14,873 bases of DNA from contig CAYYMH010000082.1 in NCBI GenBank assembly GCA_964472785.1, positions 1 through 14,873 on the forward strand, in the 5' to 3' direction. The DNA is from CAYYMH01 sp964472785. Lineage in GTDB: Bacteria > Zhuqueibacterota > Zhuqueibacteria > Thermofontimicrobiales > Thermofontimicrobiaceae. The notes beneath the pieces were generated by a model. The model searched no databases, was not told the DNA's origin, and saw only the letters and a program-made list of their open reading frames with translations. The translations under genes and the position numbers were made by a program. This document shows positions 1 to 6,209 of the stretch, one piece after another (positions within the stretch are counted from its first letter, which is position 1; each line of letters opens with the position of its first letter).

Positions 1-372
1 TCTCCTTATTTATGAAAAAATGAAATGCCATTTTATCCAAGTCTCAATTATTTGGTCCTGAGGTTCTGCTGATTGATATATCGGGGTGTTTTTCTGAAAT
101 GATGCAAATTCAATATTCACATCAAAGATCGAAGTAAAATTAATGAATTGAAAAATTGTGCTACGCATTCATAATAAAAAATTATACTGAAAAAGTCAAG
201 CGATTTTAACAGTTTACAATTAAATTACAATAAAAACAGAGAACAAAATGAACCGCGATAGCAAAATTTGAAATAAACCTTGATATTGCCGTGAAAAATT
301 TATAGATTTATAAAAAGTAACTTGACTATTCTGATGCGCAAACAAGTTCATTCTTTTTAATTTTTCCATCAG
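1..372. other. Gene-free AT-rich left flank
   Basis: No convincing gene is visible in these 372 bases. The longest thing seen is a 52-codon minus-strand ORF (168 down to 10) with no recognisable motif and no Shine-Dalgarno site, which I treat as chance. The stretch from about 180 to 360 is very AT-rich and contains promoter-like hexamers (TTGATA at 280-285 with TAGATT at 303-308, and TTGACT near 322). It probably carries the promoter of the truncated sensor-like gene starting at 373, but none of these matches is strong. Confidence 0.4.
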
Positions 373-798
373 ATGATCATGAAAATTTTTCAATTTCGAG
401 TCAATAAATTAGTTCTTATATTTATGTTTGGCATCGGTTTACCCTGCTTGATGCTGAGCTATTTCGCTTATCGGGGAATTCTGAACGATCAGGCGCTCAT
501 TGAAAAGCAACAGCGATCAGCGCTCATTGAAATTGCCCAGGGAATCACAAATCAGATTTACAATGACTTTTCAGCAGCAGAATCCAATTTTACGCAATGG
601 ATAAAATCGAGACCATACGAACCCAATATTTCAATTACAGAAGCCACTGCAGAATTTAAAGCCGATTTTCCGATTGTCGAAGCTATATTCTTTTTAAATC
701 AAACGAATGCGATCGAAATACCTGTTAGGAAGATGCTCTATTATCACACAAATTACTCCTCAATGGCAATACCCTTTCAAAGGTTTTTGAACCTTTGA
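373..798 (+). pseudogene. Truncated N-terminus of a membrane-anchored sensor-like protein
   Basis: The 141-residue reading frame begins with a short basic segment and one hydrophobic membrane segment at about residues 12-33. A soluble, probably extracytoplasmic stretch follows (about 35-130), helical at first and then more mixed. This is the usual start of a sensor histidine kinase, chemoreceptor or diguanylate cyclase with an external sensory domain. No HAMP, PAS, kinase or GGDEF domain follows. The frame runs into a perfect palindrome at 771-804, so everything from about residue 134 onward is palindrome sequence, and the stop codon (796-798) lies inside the repeat. This suggests the gene was broken by insertion of the repeat or by a deletion ending at it, and the distal part is not in the window. 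Start could be ATG 373 or ATG 379; neither has a clear ribosome site. The exact receptor family is not determinable from this stump. Confidence 0.55.
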
Positions 799-804
799 AA
801 GGGT
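771..804. repeat. Perfect palindrome, 15-bp arms, 4-nt loop
   Basis: The left arm accctttcaaaggtt (771-785) is exactly complementary to the right arm aacctttgaaagggt (790-804), separated by tttg. It ends the sensor-like reading frame. There is no T-tract after either arm, so it does not look like a simple intrinsic terminator. The perfect symmetry and its position at a gene break point suggest a dispersed palindromic repeat or a small mobile unit. Confidence 0.85.
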
Positions 805-887
805 GCATGTTCACGATTCACAGGCTGTCCAAAAACTTGCGCGCCCGGCATCCGTCTTTTGTATATTAAAATAAGGTATATTTGAAA

Positions 888-906
888 ATTCCTAAAAATT
901 AGGAAT
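888..906. repeat. AT-rich hairpin downstream of galK
   Basis: The arms attcctaa (888-895) and ttaggaat (899-906) pair perfectly around a 3-nt loop. Read on the minus strand it lies about 100 nt past the galK stop and is followed by tttc, so it could serve as a weak terminator. The low GC content of the stem makes that uncertain; it may simply belong to the repeat patch 771-997. Confidence 0.4.
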
Positions 907-930
907 GAGACTGGCACCCCTGTTGTTGTC

Positions 931-997
931 ACCACAGAGAACACAGCTAAAAAATAATTCTTTCTCAAATCTCTGTGTTCTCTGTTCTCTCTGTGGC
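931..997. repeat. Inverted pair of 'ccacagagaacacag' dispersed repeats
   Basis: The left copy ccacagagaacacag (932-946) is mirrored by ctgtgttctctgt...ctgtgg (973-996), which carries a 5-nt insertion. The two halves can fold over a short AT-rich spacer. The same motif recurs at 5666-5744 and 5998-6029. From general knowledge, repeats of this composition litter intergenic regions in several uncultivated bacterial lineages. The pair sits immediately 3' of galK. Confidence 0.75.
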
Positions 998-1006
998 ATT
1001 TAAAAA

Positions 1007-2314
1007 TTAAGCTACATCAACATGCATCGCTCCGCGAGAACGGACTTTCAGAACGAGCGCCGCATCTTTGCCAAATACGTATTCGATGCGTTGAATGTAA
1101 TGATCAACCGCTGATTCCGGCAAAAAGACCTGAATGGTGCCGGCAAATCCACCGCCGTGTACGCGGCAGGCGCCGGCACCGATTTCTTTCAGATATTGTT
1201 CAGTTAGTGCCAATCCCAAACTCACGCCCTGCTCGCTGACATTCCTGGTGGTGTAAATATTTTGCAACCATTTAAAAGAGGACTCTCCGGATTGGTTCAC
1301 CAGTGCCAGAAATCTTTCAAAATCTCCTTTTTTCAGCGCATCGACTTGCTCAAGTACGCGTGCGTTGTCTCCGAAAAAATGAAGGGCGCGCAGCACTGCC
1401 CTGTCCCCAACTTTTGAGCGCAATTCCCGGATGTTAAACATAAAATGGTCAAATTCCAAATCCCGGACAACTTCCGCTCCCAACACTTTGGCGACGGCTT
1501 TCATTTCTGTAGGGACCGAAGCATAATCCTCGGTTAAATCCGCGTGAGTCCCGCCGGTGTCAACGACCAGTAATCGGTAATTTTGTGAAGCAAAGTCAAA
1601 ATCCACTTTCTCAGCAACCGGCTGGTGCGGATGTTTAAAATCAATGGTCACAATACCGCCGACGGCACAGGTCATCTGATCCATCAAACCGCAGGGTTTG
1701 CCAAAATACTCATTTTCGGCATACTGACCGATGATGGCAATTTCTTCGGGTGCTATTTTATTATCATTGAAAAAATAATTGAAAATCGAACCGATCAATA
1801 TCTCGATGGAAGCGGAGGAACTCAAACCGGAGCCGGGCAACACATCGCTGGTGATATAAGCATTGAAGCCACCGATTTTGTAATTCAATTGTTTAAAGCG
1901 CGCAGCAATGCCGCGGATTAAAGCTGATGTCGTTCCCTTTTCTTCCTCAACCACTGAAAGCGTGATTAGATCAACAATAAATGGCTGGCTGTAGCCTTCG
2001 GAATATAAGATGACGACATTCGAATCAGAAATTGCAACAGCGGCGATCAAATCCAGATTGACGCTGGCAGCCAGGACTCGCCCGTGGTTATGATCTGTGT
2101 GGTTTCCGCCAATTTCCGTTCGGCCTGGTGCACTGAAAAAATGTACATCTCGATTAAGAAAAGTATCTTCAAATTTTTCCCCCAACTTTTGGTATCGCTG
2201 GTATTGTTTTTCTAATACCTGATTATCCTCGCCGTAAATCTCTCCAAAAATCTGACGACATTTCTGCACATTCAATTCCACCTTAATCTCCGAGTTTATT
2301 TTTGGTTTTTTCAT
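1007..2314 (-). CDS. galK: Galactokinase (GHMP kinase family)
   Basis: Predicted to phosphorylate alpha-D-galactose at C1 with ATP, the first step of the Leloir pathway, in the cytoplasm. The 435-residue product has all the GHMP landmarks. These are the substrate-binding galactokinase signature at about 61-78 (PGRTEIGGNHTDHNHG), the ATP loop at 158-169 (VLPGSGLSSSAS), a catalytic-Asp region at about 206-220 with D212 in GLMDQ, and the C-terminal GGGFAGT motif at 387-393. The signature is the variant reading EIGGNHTDH instead of the enterobacterial LIGEHTDY, a form I recall from other bacterial galactokinases. An N-terminal extension of about 40 residues makes it longer than the E. coli enzyme (about 380). 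ATG 2314 is the chosen start; no Shine-Dalgarno site is obvious. It is the last gene of the minus-strand group, 195 bp after the GH130 gene. No galT, galE or galM is visible. A related GHMP sugar kinase remains possible. Confidence 0.9.
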   Translation of the reverse strand: MKKPKINSEIKVELNVQKCRQIFGEIYGEDNQVLEKQYQRYQKLGEKFEDTFLNRDVHFFSAPGRTEIGGNHTDHNHGRVLAASVNLDLIAAVAISDSNVVILYSEGYSQPFIVDLITLSVVEEEKGTTSALIRGIAARFKQLNYKIGGFNAYITSDVLPGSGLSSSASIEILIGSIFNYFFNDNKIAPEEIAIIGQYAENEYFGKPCGLMDQMTCAVGGIVTIDFKHPHQPVAEKVDFDFASQNYRLLVVDTGGTHADLTEDYASVPTEMKAVAKVLGAEVVRDLEFDHFMFNIRELRSKVGDRAVLRALHFFGDNARVLEQVDALKKGDFERFLALVNQSGESSFKWLQNIYTTRNVSEQGVSLGLALTEQYLKEIGAGACRVHGGGFAGTIQVFLPESAVDHYIQRIEYVFGKDAALVLKVRSRGAMHVDVA

Positions 2315-2509
2315 TCATAATTCAGCATAAGTGACGCATGGTGATTCTATAAAATGCTGACGCATTAACTCCGAAATCATTTAGTGTATAGTCATCACCA
2401 AGTGGTTTTAAAATTTCACTTTTTTATCCTCTTTTGCTAAGAGAGGACTAAACTGATTTCTTATAATAGAAAATCTTAAAACCATTTTCACGTTAGTGTA
2501 AAATCACTT
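2315..2509. other. Spacer between the GH130 gene and galK with repeats
   Basis: These 195 bases hold no gene. There is a weak hairpin (tcctct at 2427-2432 with agagga at 2442-2447) and the motif actccgaaatca (2368-2379) followed after 2 nt by tagtgtat (2382-2389). The same two blocks recur, 9 nt apart, at 6037-6065 upstream of the carbamoyltransferase gene. The spacer is long enough for a separate galK promoter, which I cannot assign with confidence. Confidence 0.4.
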
Positions 2510-3493
2510 TTACTGACCAAAACTAACCGGCTCACAAAGTTCGAGCAAATCATTTAGATGCGTAAGAGCAAGCGCTTCCACCGTGTCCGCCGCGCCGTAA
2601 TAAATCTTCACCTTTCCGTCTGGTTCGACAATTATACCGCCGGGGAAAATGACATTTCCCCTGAAACCTTCCGCTTCGTATTTGAATTCAGCGTTCGGCT
2701 TTAATATCGGCTGTCGCGACATGCCGATGATTTTGGCGGGATCATCCAAATCCAGCAGCAGCGCTCCTGCCATGTATTCTTTATTCCAATTTCCTTCCCA
2801 CCCGTTAAAGGCGCTACCTCGATGACGAAAAACAGCGTGAAATATCATCAACCAACCATGATTCGTTTTAATGGGCGGCGTGCCGGGACCAATTCGGTTG
2901 TTTGCGTAAGGCACTTGTTCCACTCCCAGAACCAGCCGGTGATTGCCCCAACATTTCAAATCCTCCGATTCGGAAAGCCAGATGTCAAAACGTTCGTCTC
3001 CGCCTTTGTACCAGGAAAACGGTCGCTCCAATCTCACATATTTGCCTTTGATTTTTTCCGGGAAGAGCACAAAATTCCGGTTATCTGGCAGGGACATATA
3101 GACTGTTTCGAAATGTTTAAAATCGGTGGTCGAAAAAATTCCGCCCCGAACGCCGTGTTTCGTTATCACTGCGACGGTCATGTAACATTGACCTTTGATT
3201 TCGATCAACCGCGGATCGTTCACACAAATTATATCTTCATCCGCCAAATCGAAACAGGGTTCCGGCTCCACCTGCCATTCCAAACCATTATCGCTGAAAG
3301 CAAGTCCTAAATTTGTGCCCTGCAATTGTTTTTTCGTTTCATCACCATAATCGTTGCGGAACACCATCACGTACCTGCCCTGGTATTTGATCGCGCCAGC
3401 GTTAAAAACTAAATTTGCATGATAAGGCACATCTTTGGCACTGAGTACCGGATTTTTATGGTAACGGGTAATTTTAACATCAAGTTTTTTCAT
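2510..3493 (-). CDS. GH130-family beta-mannoside phosphorylase or mannosidase
   Basis: The 327-residue product has the size and motifs of glycoside hydrolase family 130, five-bladed beta-propeller enzymes that cleave beta-mannosidic bonds, mostly by phosphorolysis to mannose 1-phosphate. Visible landmarks in order are YHKNPVL near residues 11-17, NDPRLI at 92-97 with D93 as the likely general acid, RPFSW at about 157-161, GPGTPP at 202-207, and YYGAADT at 298-304. There is no signal peptide, so the enzyme should be cytoplasmic and act on imported oligosaccharides. The substrate (beta-1,4- or beta-1,2-mannosides, or mannosyl-GlcNAc of N-glycans) cannot be settled from motifs alone. Its ATG lies 6 bp after the stop of the M14 peptidase gene, so the two are almost certainly co-transcribed. 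galK follows after 195 bp, giving a possible oligosaccharide-degradation cassette. Confidence 0.88.
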   Translation of the reverse strand: MKKLDVKITRYHKNPVLSAKDVPYHANLVFNAGAIKYQGRYVMVFRNDYGDETKKQLQGTNLGLAFSDNGLEWQVEPEPCFDLADEDIICVNDPRLIEIKGQCYMTVAVITKHGVRGGIFSTTDFKHFETVYMSLPDNRNFVLFPEKIKGKYVRLERPFSWYKGGDERFDIWLSESEDLKCWGNHRLVLGVEQVPYANNRIGPGTPPIKTNHGWLMIFHAVFRHRGSAFNGWEGNWNKEYMAGALLLDLDDPAKIIGMSRQPILKPNAEFKYEAEGFRGNVIFPGGIIVEPDGKVKIYYGAADTVEALALTHLNDLLELCEPVSFGQ

Positions 3494-3499
3494 CGTAAA

Positions 3500-4297
3500 T
3501 CAACTGATTTCTCTTCCATAAAATACTGAAATTAAAAGCGCATCCCGGTTTTCCTTCCAAATTTGCGGGAACGGTTTTCTGGGCAATTCCAATGTAATCG
3601 TCGGAATGCCCCGCTCTTTTCCTGTGAATGTACCCAATGAACCTGGCGTTGGATAACCGATATCGTGACTCACCGGATAGCCATTGAACATGGACATCTG
3701 AATTGCCAGTTCCCTTGCTGGCCCATCAAAATTGACCACCTCCAGTGGCGTGTGAACTGATACAATGCGATCCGGTTGATATTTTTCAATCAATTCCATC
3801 AACGCGATCGTTTCCGGTTCTGATGCCGGAAATTTTCCGGGAAAACAACTGCGTTTTTTATATTTGCTCGTCCAGTTTTGAGTGGGAAAATTCCGGTTTA
3901 AATCAATTCCATTGGCATTTGTCCGGATTCCCATCGCGAGTCCGTCCGGATTGACAATGGGCATGATGATAACCCGACTGTGTAATGACTGACGATGATT
4001 TTCGTACAAATATTCAGCAAATTCGATTATCAGCTCCGCACTCAATGGTTCGCTGCCATGAAAGGCACCGAAAATTATCGTTGTCTTTTCCCCCGAACCA
4101 AATTCCAACAAGCGGATATTTCGATCTTTCACCGACTTCGCCCATATTTTATACGGCAGTTGACTATTTTCAACCCGATCATATAAACTGCGTCCGTAAT
4201 AGCGTAACTTTTGATGAGCAGCGCAACCAAGATAAAGAAGATAAAAAGCGAGTAAAATAATGAGCCAGCTTTTGAGGCGAACTTTTCCAAAATTCAT
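3500..4297 (-). CDS. M14-family zinc carboxypeptidase, envelope-anchored
   Basis: The 265-residue product is a compact metallocarboxypeptidase, closest in layout to the MpaA/gamma-D-Glu-diaminopimelate amidase branch of family M14. Zinc-site residues are H80 and E83 in FHGSE and H182 in SVHTP. Substrate-binding N134/R135 lie in DLNRNF, and the catalytic glutamate is E237 in ITLELP. The N-terminus has a hydrophobic stretch (about 11-24) ending in LYLGC with C25. That resembles a relaxed lipoprotein box, so the enzyme is probably exported and either lipid-anchored or held by the uncleaved segment. Likely substrates are peptides from murein turnover, but that is inference. It lies between the coiled-coil membrane protein gene (50 bp upstream) and the GH130 gene (6 bp downstream), which suggests an operon. 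The ATG at 4297 has only a distant GGAG-like site. Confidence 0.85.
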   Translation of the reverse strand: MNFGKVRLKSWLIILLAFYLLYLGCAAHQKLRYYGRSLYDRVENSQLPYKIWAKSVKDRNIRLLEFGSGEKTTIIFGAFHGSEPLSAELIIEFAEYLYENHRQSLHSRVIIMPIVNPDGLAMGIRTNANGIDLNRNFPTQNWTSKYKKRSCFPGKFPASEPETIALMELIEKYQPDRIVSVHTPLEVVNFDGPARELAIQMSMFNGYPVSHDIGYPTPGSLGTFTGKERGIPTITLELPRKPFPQIWKENRDALLISVFYGREIS

Positions 4298-4347
4298 ATA
4301 CCGTTATCACTCCGTTCAATTTATAGTTAGTACATCAGGCACCCTCA

Positions 4348-5589
4348 TCATTCAGAAAATATTTTATTCAGCATTAATGGCTTAAATGTAAAAATCAGAA
4401 TGATCGCGAGAAAAATAGCTCTGCAAATCCAGAGAAATAATTCATGCCCGATAAAACCAATATCCCAATCTAAATAAATTTCAGACAAACGCAACTTGAT
4501 GAGCAGAAAATAGGACCATTCAAACAATGCCCAAAGTGTCAATGTAAATAAAATATAAGCCAGCCTCGTTACCGAATTACCGAATTTCCCCCGCTCTGTT
4601 AACGTCCACAGTGACGACGTGGATAAATCCTGACGTTCTGTTTCCGAAAATTTGACGTTTTTTGCAATAAAGCGATAATGGCGCGACAACATGATTCCTA
4701 AATAAATTACATACAATTCCAGAACCAATAAAATGATCAAAATCACCGGAAAAATTTGGATAGTTTTCTCGACTTTAAATAAATAGTTAAACCAGGACGG
4801 CAATACCTGTTTCAGTGCTTCATTAATACTCGCCAGTAGTTTCTCTTCCTGTTGTTTAATCTGTTGAGCGATGTCATTTATTTGCTCTGTTGATTTTTGT
4901 AATTCAGCATCCAAATTAGCGCGCTGCTGGCTCACGGCTTCACGAATCGATTCAAAATCCTGCATCGAGTCACTGACCTTTTCCTCGAATCGCCTGTTGA
5001 AATCACGCGTGGTCATCGATTTCGATTCGATCGTCCCATACCACACCCGGTCGACATAATTCTGTTCCCACTGATCGACACTTTTTTCGATGTTTTCAAT
5101 TTTTTCACTTAATTGATTTAGCTCTTCCGAGGATTTATCCAATTTGTCCATTTTTTCGGATAACGGCTTGATAATTTCTCCTCTGAACTGATTCGCTATG
5201 CGACGAATGGTAACATTTGCCGTATCCTGAATTTCTCTTTGCGCGGGATAATCGCCCCGTTCACGCATGTTTCGAAATGTGGAAACCAGTTTGTCCTTTT
5301 CCTTAGTCCAGGGCGCCTTTTTGATTGTCTCCTGAACGTCGCTGAACGTTTTGTCGAGTTCGATGAGTTGTTGATTTGTTTTTACAAGCTCGGCCTTTTT
5401 CTCTTTTAATTGCTTTATCTCCGGGTTATCTTCCAGCTTTTTCTGATCAAGGTTCGATGTCGGAATGAGTATTTTCACCACAACGAATGCACTAAATATC
5501 AGCGCGAGCAGAACGGATCGTTTGATCAATTTATTCTGCTCTTCCCATAATTTCAGGTGGCGCTGAAATTGAAAGTCTTTTCCTGCCAA
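4348..5589 (-). CDS. Four-TM coiled-coil membrane protein, unknown function
   Basis: I do not recognise the family. The 413-residue product starts with a short polar cytoplasmic-type segment and one membrane helix at about 25-43. A long charged region follows, rich in E, K and Q, with heptad-like stretches at about 47-92, 145-175 and 205-260. Three more hydrophobic segments come at about 277-300, 343-365 and 382-402. The arrangement places a coiled-coil domain of over 200 residues on one side of the inner membrane, probably periplasmic by the positive-inside rule. The start is TTG at 5587-5589, supported by a strong AAGGAG 7 nt upstream; no in-frame ATG lies near. It is the first gene of the minus-strand group, 50 bp before the M14 peptidase gene. 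A structural or mechanosensory envelope role is possible, but nothing in the sequence proves one. Confidence 0.75.
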   Translation of the reverse strand: MAGKDFQFQRHLKLWEEQNKLIKRSVLLALIFSAFVVVKILIPTSNLDQKKLEDNPEIKQLKEKKAELVKTNQQLIELDKTFSDVQETIKKAPWTKEKDKLVSTFRNMRERGDYPAQREIQDTANVTIRRIANQFRGEIIKPLSEKMDKLDKSSEELNQLSEKIENIEKSVDQWEQNYVDRVWYGTIESKSMTTRDFNRRFEEKVSDSMQDFESIREAVSQQRANLDAELQKSTEQINDIAQQIKQQEEKLLASINEALKQVLPSWFNYLFKVEKTIQIFPVILIILLVLELYVIYLGIMLSRHYRFIAKNVKFSETERQDLSTSSLWTLTERGKFGNSVTRLAYILFTLTLWALFEWSYFLLIKLRLSEIYLDWDIGFIGHELFLWICRAIFLAIILIFTFKPLMLNKIFSE

Positions 5590-5596
5590 TTTAAAT

Positions 5597-5602
5597 CTCC
5601 TT
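5597..5602 (-). promoter_or_regulatory. Shine-Dalgarno site fixing a TTG start
   Basis: The plus strand reads ctcctt, giving AAGGAG on the minus strand, 7 nt before the TTG at 5589-5587. This is among the best ribosome sites in the window and is the main reason to accept the non-ATG start of the coiled-coil membrane protein. Confidence 0.75.
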
Positions 5603-5845
5603 TTTTATTTTTAAAATTTGATTTCGTAAATCAATTCATTATTCCAATTTGTGACTTTTTATTTTTAGCCACAGAGAAGCAGAGTTCACAGAGTTCATAC
5701 AAAAAATATAACATTTCACCCCAAAGCATACAGAGAACACAAAGTTAAAAATTGATGAGTCTAATGTAAAGCATCCTTAAAGACTTGAAGCTATTTTTAG
5801 CATAGATATTCAATTGAAATTATTATTTTTATCAACTATGAATTG

Positions 5846-5865
5846 CACCGACATTCATGTCGGTG
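5846..5865. repeat. REP-like hairpin, 9-bp arms
   Basis: caccgacat (5846-5854) and atgtcggtg (5857-5865) are perfectly complementary around a 2-nt loop. It lies 24 bp before a second short palindrome. Paired short GC-rich palindromes of this sort resemble REP sequences mobilised by RAYT transposases, though no transposase is in the window. Confidence 0.7.
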
Positions 5866-5888
5866 GGTTGAATATAAACACTCGAATT

Positions 5889-5900
5889 GGGCTTCAGCCC
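5889..5900. repeat. REP-like hairpin, gggct/agccc
   Basis: gggct (5889-5893) pairs with agccc (5896-5900) around tc. It is the second palindrome of the pair inside the 5666-6029 segment. Its GC content contrasts with the very AT-rich surroundings. I recall the gggctgaagccc-type motif as a common dispersed intergenic element in FCB-like genomes; a genome-wide count is needed to confirm it here. Confidence 0.6.
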
Positions 5901-6140
5901 TTGTTAGAATTTATTAAAAAATTTATAACATATCTAATCTTCAATTTTCAGTGATCAAAGTTGGGTTGCGTGAATAATTACCAAAATATGTTTTTTATTC
6001 TCTCTGTGTCCTCTATTGCTCTGTGGCTAATTAATTACTCCGAAATCAGAATAAATATAGTGTATTCAAAGAATAATGTCAAGAACAACTTCACAAAAAT
6101 TATGTCCAAATCTGACTTGTAAATAAATCCCAAAAAACAC

Positions 6141-6168
6141 TTGCATAATTGTTAAAAAATTATTAAAT
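6141..6168 (+). promoter_or_regulatory. Candidate promoter of the carbamoyltransferase gene
   Basis: TTGCAT (6141-6146) and TTAAAT (6163-6168) are separated by 16 nt in an AT-rich stretch, about 40 nt before the start codon at 6210. It matches a sigma-70 pattern only loosely, and lineages of the FCB group can use different consensus sequences, so it is tentative. Confidence 0.3.
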
Positions 6169-6209
6169 GAAAGACTTACATTTTTGAAGAAATAAAGGAT
6201 TGTTGATTT

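Larger units (their letters stand above)
5666..6029. repeat. 364-bp segment with inverted 'tagccacagag' ends
   Basis: The ends are tagccacagag (5666-5676) and its exact complement ctctgtggcta (6019-6029). Similarity continues inward for a few more bases with mismatches, and further partial copies lie at 5730-5744 and 5998-6012. No reading frame of coding quality is inside. The interior carries two small hairpins, listed separately. The structure resembles a non-autonomous element or a pair of inverted dispersed repeats. I see no convincing target-site duplication. It fills most of the divergent region between the minus-strand operon and the carbamoyltransferase gene. Confidence 0.6.

Noticed and set aside
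10..168. 52-codon minus-strand ORF near the left edge
   Set aside because: No Shine-Dalgarno site, no recognisable motif, atypical composition and short enough to occur by chance in AT-rich DNA.
777..968. 63-residue minus-strand ORF across the repeat patch
   Set aside because: It is built from the palindrome and the ccacagag repeat; the start lies in repeat DNA and the sequence has no protein-like conservation that I can recognise.
931..997. CRISPR-like array from repeated ccacagag units
   Set aside because: Copies are inverted rather than direct, vary in spacing and sequence, have no unique spacers, and no cas gene is in the window.
2427..2447. Intrinsic terminator between the GH130 gene and galK
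   Set aside because: The stem is only 6 bp with a 9-nt loop and is followed on the minus strand by an A-rich, not T-rich, stretch.
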